Source of the DNA: Paenibacillus rhizovicinus
Lineage (GTDB): Bacteria > Bacillota > Bacilli > Paenibacillales > Paenibacillaceae
Reading direction: 5' to 3'
Assembly (NCBI RefSeq): GCF_010365285.1
Contig: NZ_CP048286.1
Span: 6,436,001 to 6,500,000, forward strand
DNA: 64,000 bases
Part shown: positions 33,805 to 42,185 of the stretch, piece after piece
Layout of the letters: the number at the start of each line of letters is the position of its first letter
Position numbering within the stretch: the first letter of the stretch is position 1
Notes under the pieces: generated by a model
Seen by the model: the letters and a program-made list of their open reading frames with translations, nothing else
Database searches by the model: none
What the model was told of the DNA's origin: nothing
Made by a program: the position numbers and the translations under genes

Positions 33805-34995
33805 TTATCCGAACAAATGCAGCTTGCCGATCCGGTGAATGGCTTCTTGCAGCCGTTCCTCTGAAGCAAGCAGCCCCAGGCGGACGTAGCCTTCGCCATG
33901 CGTACCGAATCCGATGCCGGGCGCGACCACGACATCGGCATGCTCCAGCACGTAATCCGCGAACGAGGCGGATGTATGCCCCTTCGGCACGGGGAGCCAG
34001 CAGAAGAAGGAGCCGCTTGGCTTCTGGCTTTCCCAGCCGATCTCGTTCATGGCGGCGAACAGCGCATTACGGCGGCTTTCATAAGCGGCCGTCAGCTCAG
34101 TCACGCATTGCTGCGGGCCGGTCAATGCTACCGCAGCCGCTGCCTGTATGCCTCCGAAGAGGCTGCAATAGTAATGATCCTGGATCAAATTGATCAGCGA
34201 GACAATTTCTTTATTGCCGAGCGCGAAACCGACGCGCCAGCCTGCCATGTTGTAAGTTTTGGACAACGTGTAGAACTCGACGCCGACTTCCTTCGCGCCA
34301 GGCGTCTGCAAGAAGCTGACGGGCGCGTTGCCGTCGAAACCGATCGCCCCGTAGGCAAAATCGCTGGCGACTACGATGCCGTTCTTGGCAGCGAAATTCA
34401 CCGTTTGCGCATAAAAATCCGGACCGGCGGTTGCTCCGGTCGGATTGTTGGGATAATTAATGAACATGAGCTTTGCCTTATTCGCCGTCTCCGCGGATAT
34501 GGCGCCGTAATCCGGCAGAAAGCCGTTGCTTTCCTTCAGCGGCATATATTCCATGACGCCGCCGGCAAGCGCAACGCCGGACCAGTAATCCGGATAACCG
34601 GGATCGGGCACGAGGCAGACATCGCCGGGATCCAGCAGGCATTGGCTGATTTCGACGAGTCCCGTTTTGCCGCCGAACAAGACGGCTACTTCGGTAGCGG
34701 GATCGAGCTCAACGCCGTAATCTTCCTTATATCGCTGCGCGACGGCTTCCTTGAGAAACGAGAAACCGCTGAAAGGCGGGTATTTGTGGTAGAGCGGATT
34801 CGGAGCCGCCTCCTGCAGCGCTGCCACGATATGAGGCGGCGTCGGCCGGTCCGGATTGCCTTGCCCTAAATTAATGACGTCGCGTCCTTTGGCAGCTTGC
34901 GCATTCGCCTTTTGAACCAGTGCTGCAAAAAATTGAGCCGGCAAACCCGTCATGCGGCTTGCCGGTCGGATATGAAATGCTTGTGTACGTTCCAT
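33805..34995 (-). CDS. mtnE: Class I aminotransferase, probable MtnE (KMTB to methionine)
   Basis: A PLP-dependent fold-type I aminotransferase of 396 residues. The PLP lysine lies in YTLSKTYNMAGWRVG, and NLGQGNPDRPTPPHIV and NYPNNPTGATA are typical. It closely resembles the YkrV/MtnE group, which converts ketomethylthiobutyrate to methionine, often with glutamine as amino donor. The neighbouring omega-amidase gene supports that donor. Two ATG codons are adjacent; 34995 is chosen for six-base spacing to GGAGG. The specific substrate is inferred from family and context. Confidence 0.8.
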   Translation of the reverse strand: MERTQAFHIRPASRMTGLPAQFFAALVQKANAQAAKGRDVINLGQGNPDRPTPPHIVAALQEAAPNPLYHKYPPFSGFSFLKEAVAQRYKEDYGVELDPATEVAVLFGGKTGLVEISQCLLDPGDVCLVPDPGYPDYWSGVALAGGVMEYMPLKESNGFLPDYGAISAETANKAKLMFINYPNNPTGATAGPDFYAQTVNFAAKNGIVVASDFAYGAIGFDGNAPVSFLQTPGAKEVGVEFYTLSKTYNMAGWRVGFALGNKEIVSLINLIQDHYYCSLFGGIQAAAAVALTGPQQCVTELTAAYESRRNALFAAMNEIGWESQKPSGSFFCWLPVPKGHTSASFADYVLEHADVVVAPGIGFGTHGEGYVRLGLLASEERLQEAIHRIGKLHLFG

Positions 34996-35025
34996 CATTG
35001 TCCTCCAACCCATATTCTTGCCCTA

Positions 35026-35055
35026 AATGTAGCATATGGATCGAATGAGTGTCGA
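35026..35055 (-). promoter_or_regulatory. Candidate promoter for mtnE
   Basis: On the - strand TCGACA and TACATT are 18 bases apart, about 30 bases before the start. No S-box (SAM riboswitch) fits in the 87-base gap. Confidence 0.35.
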
Positions 35056-35082
35056 GTTCGCGGAGGGCGCCGCGAAAAATTG

Positions 35083-35526
35083 TTACAGATCCATCGCTTT
35101 CAGGAACGGTTTAATGTTTGCTTTGAATTTGAGCAAATAAGGACGGCGTTGTTCGTCGAAAATAAGCAATAGCTGCGGCTTCTTCGGGCAATAGAACAGG
35201 AAGACGTCCTGCGTCATGACCTGCTCGGAGCCGGCTTTGACGGCCGTCGGTTCATCGAGCGGAATGCGGAACACATAGCCGCATTTGTCTTCGGCTTGAA
35301 GCTTCGGCGAGAGTCCCGTGTTCGATTTCAGCCATGACTTGGCATAGCCCTGGAACTCCGCGGTGTTCGGGACTGTTTTAACGACTTTGCCCGCAACGAC
35401 GTCAAAGGCTTGAACGGGACGGGGAGCGGTTTCGCCTTCGCTCGCCGCGGCGTTCGCGGAATACGGCATGATTAAATAAAGCAGAAGTGCGAATGCGGCC
35501 AGCATGTTTAAACTTCTTATTCTCAT
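35083..35526 (-). CDS. Secreted protein of unknown function
   Basis: A 147-residue protein with a clear signal peptide: MRIRSLN, a hydrophobic core (MLAAFALLLYLIM) and a likely cleavage after ANA near residue 27. The mature part has two cysteines (DKCGYVF; LFYCPKK) that could form a disulfide. I do not recognise a family. The ATG at 35526 has AAGGAG eight bases upstream; the longer in-frame reading has no signal peptide at its start. Divergent from mtnU. Confidence 0.75.
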   Translation of the reverse strand: MRIRSLNMLAAFALLLYLIMPYSANAAASEGETAPRPVQAFDVVAGKVVKTVPNTAEFQGYAKSWLKSNTGLSPKLQAEDKCGYVFRIPLDEPTAVKAGSEQVMTQDVFLFYCPKKPQLLLIFDEQRRPYLLKFKANIKPFLKAMDL

Positions 35527-35577
35527 TAGATAAGCTCCTTTATGATGGATTATCGTCTCGTTGATACATTGCCCATC

Positions 35578-35605
35578 TTGACAGCGAAGCATGAGACGTT
35601 ATGAT
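35578..35605 (+). promoter_or_regulatory. Promoter for mtnU
   Basis: A consensus TTGACA and TATGAT are 16 bases apart, about 75 bases before the mtnU start. Confidence 0.6.
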
Positions 35606-35681
35606 TAGGTAAAACTGAGCAAAATAGGCGCCGCCGGCCGCTTTAAGCGGGTTGTCGGCAAGAAAAACGGGAGGCAATGGG

Positions 35682-36479
35682 ATGAGTGGAAACAAAATGC
35701 GTCTAGCTCTCGTGCAAATGCATGTGGATGCCGGAAACCCGGATGCGAATTTCGAGCGTTTGCAATCGAAGCTGGAAGAAGCGGTGAGCGGGGAATCGAA
35801 GCCGGAGCTGATCATGCTGCCGGAGATGTGGAATACGGGGTACGCGCTCGAAAGAATCGACGAAATCGCGGACCCGGAAGGACAACGGACCAAAGCGATG
35901 CTGTCTTCCTTCGCCAAAGCGCATGCCGTTCAGCTGATCGGCGGCTCGATTGCGGAGAAGCGCGCGGACGGCGTATACAATACGATGTATGTCTTTAATG
36001 AACAAGGCGAGCTGACGAGCCAATATTCCAAAATCCATTTATTCCGCTTAATGGACGAAGAGAAGCATTTGAAAGCGGGAGAAGAGCTGGGGCAGCTGGA
36101 AGCGGGCGGAGCGCCTGCGGGAATGATGATTTGTTACGACATCCGGTTTCCGGAGCTTGCGCGGAAGCTCGCGCTAGGCGGGGCTAAAGCGATGTTCGTG
36201 CCGGCGCAATGGCCGAATCCGAGGCTGCATCATTGGCGGACGCTGCTGACGGCCAGGGCGATCGAGAACCAAATGTTCGTCATAGCCTGCAATCGCTGCG
36301 GGACGAGCGGAGAGAGCACATTCTTCGGTCATTCGCTCATCCTCGATCCGTGGGGAGAAATCATCGCCGAGGCTGGCGAAGAGGAGACCATCGTGCGGGC
36401 GGAAATCGACTTGGCGCTCGTCGATGCGGTTCGGGCTAAGATCCCCGTGTTCGAGGATCGCAGACCAACGCTTTACTAA
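35682..36479 (+). CDS. mtnU: Carbon-nitrogen hydrolase, probable omega-amidase MtnU
   Basis: A nitrilase-superfamily amidase with the complete catalytic set: Glu48 (LPEMWNTGY), Lys117 (YSKIHLF) and Cys151 (ICYDIRFPE), 265 residues. Omega-amidases hydrolyse alpha-ketoglutaramate, the product left when glutamine donates its amino group to ketomethylthiobutyrate, pulling the MtnE reaction forward. The nearby mtnE supports this. The ATG at 35682 has GGGAGGC six bases upstream. It ends at a shared terminator with the convergent LysR gene. Confidence 0.82.
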   Translation: MSGNKMRLALVQMHVDAGNPDANFERLQSKLEEAVSGESKPELIMLPEMWNTGYALERIDEIADPEGQRTKAMLSSFAKAHAVQLIGGSIAEKRADGVYNTMYVFNEQGELTSQYSKIHLFRLMDEEKHLKAGEELGQLEAGGAPAGMMICYDIRFPELARKLALGGAKAMFVPAQWPNPRLHHWRTLLTARAIENQMFVIACNRCGTSGESTFFGHSLILDPWGEIIAEAGEEETIVRAEIDLALVDAVRAKIPVFEDRRPTLY

Positions 36480-36517
36480 ATGGAAGCAGAGTGAGCGAAT
36501 CACATAAGGTATACAGA

Positions 36518-36554
36518 GGAAGAGCATTTCAATTAAGAATTGAAATGCTCTTCC
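36518..36554. terminator. Bidirectional terminator embedded in the lysR stop region
   Basis: A perfect 17-bp stem (GGAAGAGCATTTCAATT with its complement) and a 3-base loop. The last codons and stop of the - strand lysR gene (EEHFNS) form part of the stem. It serves convergent mtnU and lysR. Confidence 0.8.
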
Positions 36555-37435
36555 GTCGTCATATTCATCGTATCAATGAACGCTTCGGCCGCTTTCGAGA
36601 GATAGCGGCCTTTGCGGCTGGCGATGACGAGTGTCCTCGTCGGCTTCGGCGCGGCAAATTCGAGGTAGACCGGGGCCAGCTCGCCCGGTGCTTTGCGCTT
36701 GATCATTTTCGGGACCAGCGTAATTCCCATCCCTGCCGCGACCAGCGATTGCACGGTTTCGATATTGGTGCTTTCGAAGACGATGCGCGGCTCGAAGTCC
36801 GCTTTCTCGCAGGTTTCGAGGACGATTTGGCGGAAGCCTTGTCCCCGCTTGAGCACGATGAAGGGTTCTTCGCGGAGCTCGTCGATACGCACGGGCTTCG
36901 TCCGCTTCGCAAGCGGATGCTCGGGCGGCACGGCCAGCACGATTTCCTCTTCGATGATCGGAATCCATTCCAGCGAAGGCTCGTGAAGCGGCAGGGCAAG
37001 CAGGCTGAGATCCGTCTGGCCGCTAGCGGTCAGCTGTTCCAGCTTGGAAGGCGTATCCTCGACGAGTACGACCTCGATTTCGGGATACAGGCGGCCGAAG
37101 ATGGGGAGCACGATCGGAAGGACGTGCGAGCCCGTCGTCGACAAGCTTCCCACGACGAGTTTGCCTCTTCGCATATGCGCGAGGTCATCCAATTCTTGTT
37201 TCAATTGCTCGACGTTATCCAGAATGCCCTGCGCCTTCTCGACGAAGACGGAACCGGCATGAGTCAGCTCGACGGAATTGGTCGTGCGGCGGAATAGAAG
37301 AATCCCGATTTCTTTTTCCAGTTTCGACAACTGTTGGCTGAGCGACGGCTGGGCGATATGCAGTTTCTCCGCGGCGCGCGAGAAGTTTTTTTCTTTGGCG
37401 ATTTGAATGACGTATTGCAGCTGGCGAAGTTCCAA
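36533..37435 (-). CDS. LysR family transcriptional regulator
   Basis: A 300-residue LTTR: N-terminal winged helix-turn-helix (MELRQLQYVIQIAKEKNFSRA... FRRTTNSVELTHAG, residues 1-60), linker helix, then a periplasmic-binding-like effector domain. The TTG at 37435 is inferred because it gives the standard N-terminus and has AGGAAG nine bases upstream; a start 15 codons earlier does not fit the family. It is divergent from leuCD with a T-N11-A dyad between them, so it probably regulates leuCD and itself. The effector is unknown. Confidence 0.88.
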   Translation of the reverse strand: MELRQLQYVIQIAKEKNFSRAAEKLHIAQPSLSQQLSKLEKEIGILLFRRTTNSVELTHAGSVFVEKAQGILDNVEQLKQELDDLAHMRRGKLVVGSLSTTGSHVLPIVLPIFGRLYPEIEVVLVEDTPSKLEQLTASGQTDLSLLALPLHEPSLEWIPIIEEEIVLAVPPEHPLAKRTKPVRIDELREEPFIVLKRGQGFRQIVLETCEKADFEPRIVFESTNIETVQSLVAAGMGITLVPKMIKRKAPGELAPVYLEFAAPKPTRTLVIASRKGRYLSKAAEAFIDTMNMTTEEHFNS

Positions 37436-37478
37436 GTAATTGCACTTCCTTTTGTCCGGAATTGAAGGTAAGATCGTC

Positions 37479-37493
37479 ATAGGCCATACCTAT
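37479..37493. promoter_or_regulatory. Candidate LysR operator (T-N11-A dyad)
   Basis: ATAGG-CCATA-CCTAT is a perfect dyad whose T at 37480 and A at 37492 satisfy the LysR T-N11-A rule. It lies between lysR and the leuC promoter, about 22 bases before its -35. Confidence 0.45.
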
Positions 37494-37514
37494 TGCTATT
37501 ATAGATATTATATC

Positions 37515-37544
37515 TTGGTTCAATGAAGAAAGAAATGCTATGAT
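37515..37544 (+). promoter_or_regulatory. Candidate promoter for leuCD
   Basis: TTGGTT and TATGAT are 18 bases apart; TGC precedes the -10 (extended -10). Confidence 0.45.
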
Positions 37545-37609
37545 AACTCCAAGGAATTACTAGATTACGCAAATGAACGTATCGTAAATGAACTTATGAG
37601 GTGAACACT

Positions 37610-39031
37610 ATGACGAAAAGAACGATGTTTGAGAAAATTTGGGATAACCACGTCATTCATGCTGAAGCCGGAAAACCGAGCATTATTTATATCGACCTTC
37701 AGCTCGTGCACGAAGTAACTTCTCCGCAAGCTTTTGAAGGCCTTCGCATGACCGGCCGTAAAGTACGCCGTCCGGACCGTACTTTCGCGACGATGGATCA
37801 CAACGTGCCGACGAAAGACCGTTTCAATATCAGCGACCCGATCTCCAAGCAGCAGATCGATACGCTGACTCAAAACTGTAAGGACTTCGGCGTAACGTTG
37901 TTCGACCTTGACAGCATCGACCAAGGCGTCGTTCACGTTATGGGTCCCGAGCTTGGCTTGACGCATCCGGGCAAAACGATCGTTTGCGGCGACAGCCATA
38001 CGTCCACGCACGGCGCATTCGGCGCGCTGGCATTCGGTATCGGTACATCCGAGGTCGAGCACGTGCTTGCGACGCAATGTCTTCAACAGTCCAAAGCGAA
38101 AACGATGGAAGTTCGTTTCGTCGGCTCCCGTAAGCCAGGCGTAACGGCGAAGGACATGATCCTTGGCGTTATCGCGAAGTACGGCACTGATTTCGGTACT
38201 GGCTATGTCATGGAGTTCACTGGCGAAGCTATCAGCTCCCTGTCGATGGAAGAGCGTATGACGGTCTGCAACATGTCCATCGAAGCCGGCGCGCGCGCTG
38301 GTCTGATCGCTCCGGATGAAACGACGTTCGATTACCTGCGCGGCCGCGAATATGCACCGCAAGGCGAAGCATTCGACCGTGCGGTTAACGTTTGGAAAGA
38401 GCTTGCTACCGACGAAGGCGCATCGTTCGATACGGTCGTCGAGTTCGACGTCGATTCCCTGATCCCGCAAGTAACTTGGGGAACAAGCCCGGGCATGGGT
38501 ACGGACATCACGAAGAACGTTCCTGTACCGGCGGAGCTCCCAACGGAAAACGAACGCAAAGCTGCCGAGAAGGCGCTTGAATACATGGGCTTGACGCCTG
38601 GTACGCCAATGAACGAAATCGAAATCGATTATGTGTTTATCGGTTCTTGCACGAACGGCCGGATCGAAGATCTGCGCGCTGCCGCAGAAATCGCTAAAGG
38701 CTACAAAGTCAGCGACCGCGTAACGGCTATCGTCGTTCCAGGTTCCGGCCGCGTCAAAATCCAGGCCGAAAAAGAAGGCCTTGATCAAGTGTTTACCGAA
38801 GCGGGCTTTGAATGGCGCGACGCCGGCTGCTCGATGTGCCTTGCAATGAACCCTGACGTTCTAGAACCGGGCCAACGCTGCGCATCGACGTCCAACCGTA
38901 ACTTCGAAGGCCGTCAAGGACGCGGCGGACGCACGCATCTGGTTTCCCCGGCAATGGCTGCGGCTGCTGCGATCATGGGTAAATTCACGGATGTGCGCGA
39001 CTGGAAAATCAAGTCCGAAGTGCTGAACTAG
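37610..39031 (+). CDS. leuC: 3-Isopropylmalate dehydratase large subunit
   Basis: Isomerises 2- to 3-isopropylmalate in leucine synthesis together with LeuD. The 473-residue aconitase-family protein binds a [4Fe-4S] cluster; the ligands are Cys347 (SCTNGR), Cys407 and Cys410 ([11 protein letters not shown]). The ATG at 37610 has GAGGTG six bases upstream; the in-frame GTG at 37601 overlaps that site. leuA and leuB are not in the window, so this leucine pathway is split in the genome or partly outside. Confidence 0.96.
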   Translation: MTKRTMFEKIWDNHVIHAEAGKPSIIYIDLQLVHEVTSPQAFEGLRMTGRKVRRPDRTFATMDHNVPTKDRFNISDPISKQQIDTLTQNCKDFGVTLFDLDSIDQGVVHVMGPELGLTHPGKTIVCGDSHTSTHGAFGALAFGIGTSEVEHVLATQCLQQSKAKTMEVRFVGSRKPGVTAKDMILGVIAKYGTDFGTGYVMEFTGEAISSLSMEERMTVCNMSIEAGARAGLIAPDETTFDYLRGREYAPQGEAFDRAVNVWKELATDEGASFDTVVEFDVDSLIPQVTWGTSPGMGTDITKNVPVPAELPTENERKAAEKALEYMGLTPGTPMNEIEIDYVFIGSCTNGRIEDLRAAAEIAKGYKVSDRVTAIVVPGSGRVKIQAEKEGLDQVFTEAGFEWRDAGCSMCLAMNPDVLEPGQRCASTSNRNFEGRQGRGGRTHLVSPAMAAAAAIMGKFTDVRDWKIKSEVLN

Positions 39032-39059
39032 CAGGAAGAAGAGAGAGGAGTCAACAAAC

Positions 39060-39653
39060 ATGGATGCTTTCAAACAATTGACGGGTCTTGCCGTACCGGT
39101 AGACCGCGTAAACGTAGATACGGATGCTATTATTCCCAAACAATTCCTGAAGCGGATCGAACGCAGCGGCTTCGGCCAGTTCCTGTTCTTCGAATGGCGC
39201 TGGGACGAGAAAGGCAATGTCATCGACTCGTTCAGCCTGAACCAACCGCGCTACCAAGGCGGCGAAGTATTGCTTTCCCGCGCGAATTTCGGCTGCGGCT
39301 CCTCCCGTGAGCACGCGCCTTGGGCGATTCTCGACTATGGCTTCAAAGTCGTTATCGCGCCATCCTACGCGGATATTTTCTATAACAACTGCTTCAAGAA
39401 CGGCATTCTGCCAATCAAGCTGAGCGAAGAACAAGTGGAAGAATTGTTCCAACGCACGGCGAAGACGGAAGGCTACAAACTTACGGTCGATCTGGAAAGC
39501 AAAACGATCACCGACGATGCTGGCCTCAGCATTTCGTTCGATCTGGATGAGCACCGCCGTCAATTCCTGCTGCAAGGCTTGGATGATATCGGTCTGACGC
39601 TGCAGCATGAAGACAAAATCTCCGCTTATGAAGCTAGCCGCGTTGCATTCTAA
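39060..39653 (+). CDS. leuD: 3-Isopropylmalate dehydratase small subunit
   Basis: Swivel-domain partner of LeuC, 197 residues. Conserved features include [16 protein letters not shown] and the substrate-binding loop [21 protein letters not shown] precedes the ATG and the gap from leuC is 28 bases, so the two are co-transcribed. A terminator follows. Confidence 0.96.
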   Translation: MDAFKQLTGLAVPVDRVNVDTDAIIPKQFLKRIERSGFGQFLFFEWRWDEKGNVIDSFSLNQPRYQGGEVLLSRANFGCGSSREHAPWAILDYGFKVVIAPSYADIFYNNCFKNGILPIKLSEEQVEELFQRTAKTEGYKLTVDLESKTITDDAGLSISFDLDEHRRQFLLQGLDDIGLTLQHEDKISAYEASRVAF

Positions 39654-39668
39654 ACGCGATTCACTTTC

Positions 39669-39706
39669 AAGAAAAACCTCGGTTTTGAACCGGGGTTTTT
39701 CTTTTT
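39669..39706 (+). terminator. Terminator after leuD
   Basis: A 16-bp stem (AAGAAAAACCTCGGTT with its complement, one G-T pair), a TTG loop, then CTTTTT. Confidence 0.85.
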
Positions 39707-39833
39707 ATCCGTTTCAAAGTTACATTTTTCCTAAAAACGCAACTTTTTCTGACAAGCTGCGTCTAATATTTGGCTGGAAGCATCGTCTTGCACGAGTTGC
39801 TTCAAGGCGAAAAAACAGTCTTTGAGGTGAAAG

Positions 39834-41381
39834 ATGAAGAAGTTTGTAACCGCTGTAATATTGTTGTCGTTGATTCTCTCATTGTTCCCGGCGCTCGTGG
39901 GAGCAGCGGAAGCACCCAAGCTTTATCTGAATGGCAAGCAATTGGCAAGCAGCGAGGATCCGAAGATCGTCGGTTCATCGACGCTCGTTCCGATCCGCAC
40001 TGTAACCGAAGGGCTCGGCTACGACGTGAACTGGAAATCGCCTAACGTGACGATTTCAAACGGTGACACCATCGTCGTGCTGACGATCGGCAGCAAAAAA
40101 GCCGTCGTCGATGATCAGGAAGTCAGTTTGGACGCCCCTGCAATGATTTCGAACAGCGTCACGCTCGTGCCGCTTCGATTCATTGGCGAACATTTTGGTT
40201 TAGATGTGTATTGGGACGCTGAAACCCGTTCGGTACATATGTATTCGAAACTCGTAGACAGTCCGCCGCAGACCGGTTCAGGCGATACGGGGACGACGAA
40301 TCCGGGTGATGGCGGAGATACGCCTGCCGCTGGCAACGGATCGGGTTCAAATTCAGGTTCAGGTACCGATGCAGGTACGGGAAACGGGACGCCGCCGGCG
40401 ACGACTGACGTCGCACTGCTGAAATCCATTTCGTATGACGGGACCGGCAGCATTTATTTGCCCTATACGGGCGAAATGGGTTCAATCAAGCAGGAAGTGC
40501 TTCATAACACCGAACGGATCGTGATCGATCTGCCGTCGATGAACTTCGATCCCTACTTTATTCCGGGATTCATTCCATCGAGCAATGGTTCCAAGCTGGG
40601 TGAAATCTTGGTCGACTCTCATCCGACGCTGAAGAAAATCCGTTATTCGTATTATTCGGACAAGCCTTCAACCGTTCGCGTCGTGCTCGACTTGACCGCA
40701 CCGACGAATTATAAGGTAACGAACGAAGACCATGTCATCCGTATCGATGTGCTGGAACAGACTGGTCCGGCCGTAGATCCGCCGGTGACGCCGCCAGACA
40801 CGACACCGGTGACGCCGCCAGTTACGAACCCGCCAACGACTGGGAAGGTGTACAAAGTCGTGCTTGACGCGGGTCATGGCGGTAAAGATCCGGGTGCGCT
40901 CAGCGTAAACGGACACAAAGAGAAGGAATACAACCTGGCCATTACTTTGAAAGTAAAGGCGCTGTTGGACAAAGAAACGAAAATCAAACCTTACTTGACC
41001 CGTTCGGACGATACGTTCTTTGAACTTGCCGACAGGGCGAGCATCGCGAACAAATTGCCGGCCGATTTATTCATCTCTTTCCATGCGAATATGGCGACAA
41101 GCGCAACCGTAACCGGTTCTGAAACGTATTACTGGCGTTCGGACAGCTTGGCCCTTGCGAAAGTCATGCACAAGCATTTGGTAGCCGGCACCGGTTTGAA
41201 AGACCGCAGCGTGAGAACAGGGAATTTCCACGTTATTCGTGAAACGACGATGCCTGCAGTATTGCTGGAAGCGGGCTACTTGTCGAACAGCGGGGACAGC
41301 TCGGTACTGTTCAACAGTGCGAATCAGGACAAAATTGCGAAGGAAATCGTAGCCGGAATCAAAGAATATTTGAAACTCTAG
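39834..41381 (+). CDS. N-acetylmuramoyl-L-alanine amidase with stalk and AMIN domains
   Basis: A secreted peptidoglycan hydrolase of 515 residues: signal peptide (about 1-24), copper-amine-oxidase-like stalk domain (about 28-130), Gly/Asn/Thr-rich linker, AMIN domain (about 190-305), Pro/Thr linker with repeated PVTPP, and an Amidase_3 catalytic domain to the end. Zinc ligands and catalysts are visible: His in DAGHGGKDPG, Glu in HKEKEYN, His in SFHAN and Glu in LLEAGYLSN. Stalk and AMIN domains target such enzymes to the wall or septum. The next two genes are also envelope proteins. Confidence 0.92.
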   Translation: MKKFVTAVILLSLILSLFPALVGAAEAPKLYLNGKQLASSEDPKIVGSSTLVPIRTVTEGLGYDVNWKSPNVTISNGDTIVVLTIGSKKAVVDDQEVSLDAPAMISNSVTLVPLRFIGEHFGLDVYWDAETRSVHMYSKLVDSPPQTGSGDTGTTNPGDGGDTPAAGNGSGSNSGSGTDAGTGNGTPPATTDVALLKSISYDGTGSIYLPYTGEMGSIKQEVLHNTERIVIDLPSMNFDPYFIPGFIPSSNGSKLGEILVDSHPTLKKIRYSYYSDKPSTVRVVLDLTAPTNYKVTNEDHVIRIDVLEQTGPAVDPPVTPPDTTPVTPPVTNPPTTGKVYKVVLDAGHGGKDPGALSVNGHKEKEYNLAITLKVKALLDKETKIKPYLTRSDDTFFELADRASIANKLPADLFISFHANMATSATVTGSETYYWRSDSLALAKVMHKHLVAGTGLKDRSVRTGNFHVIRETTMPAVLLEAGYLSNSGDSSVLFNSANQDKIAKEIVAGIKEYLKL

Positions 41382-41458
41382 CGAATGCTTACGAAGTGGT
41401 TTCGTTCTCTACCGAATAACCGGCAAAATAATTTCACAAAACGTTTAGGAGGATGCAG

Positions 41459-42169
41459 ATGAAGCGTCAGTCAACTAAAACGGTGATGTTGGTTCTCGTT
41501 GCAGCTGCCGTGATCGTTTCGCTCAGCGCCTGCGGCAATAAAGTGCAGCCTCTGCAAAGCAATGGATCGGCAAACAATCAGAACCAGGCTGTATCGGATA
41601 ACGGCAGCTCGAATGACAATGCGACGGCGAACGAAGGACAGACAAATGCGGGAAGTAACGCCGCAGACGCTGTAACTGCAGGAAGTTCGGACAAAGCCGG
41701 CAGCACAGGCGATGGTACGGGCAAAAACACGGGCGGCTCCGCGGATGGAACGGATACGAAACCGGCTGCGCCCGAGCAGAAGAAAGAAGAGATTTCCGTT
41801 TATTACACCGATGATCAGATGATCGATCTTCATGCACAGAAAGCGGAAATTGCGTACGACGACGAAGTCGGGAAACTGACCGCTGCGTTCGAAGCTCTCC
41901 AGAAAGACGGTGCGAAAGGCGAGACTTCGTTATGGAAAAAGGTGAAACTGCTCAGCGTCATTCAAGCTGGAGATGCCGTCACGATCGACGTCCATCTGCC
42001 CGACGAAGCAAGACTGGGAGCACCGGGAGAGCAGCTGGCGATCGGCGCCATTACGCAAACCTACTTTCAATTCAAAGACGTTGCCTCGTTGGATATTCTC
42101 GTTGACGGCGAAGCCGTGGACAGCCTTATGGGGCACGGAGATCTGGAACATCCCATCAAAAAACAATAA
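41459..42169 (+). CDS. GerMN-domain lipoprotein
   Basis: A 236-residue lipoprotein. The signal peptide ends in a lipobox LSAC with Cys25, followed by a Ser/Asn/Gly/Thr-rich linker to about residue 105, then a C-terminal GerMN (sporulation/germination) domain starting ISVYYTDDQMID. GerM in B. subtilis supports the SpoIIIA-SpoIIQ channel during sporulation. The ATG at 41459 has AGGAGG six bases upstream; the ATG at 41453 overlaps that site. It is followed 16 bases later by the SLH protein. Confidence 0.85.
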   Translation: MKRQSTKTVMLVLVAAAVIVSLSACGNKVQPLQSNGSANNQNQAVSDNGSSNDNATANEGQTNAGSNAADAVTAGSSDKAGSTGDGTGKNTGGSADGTDTKPAAPEQKKEEISVYYTDDQMIDLHAQKAEIAYDDEVGKLTAAFEALQKDGAKGETSLWKKVKLLSVIQAGDAVTIDVHLPDEARLGAPGEQLAIGAITQTYFQFKDVASLDILVDGEAVDSLMGHGDLEHPIKKQ

Positions 42170-42185
42170 GAGGAGCTAAGCAGAT

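Noticed and set aside
34996..35082. An S-box (SAM) riboswitch upstream of mtnE
   Set aside because: The gap is 87 bases and shows none of the S-box core; only a short GC-rich hairpin is present.
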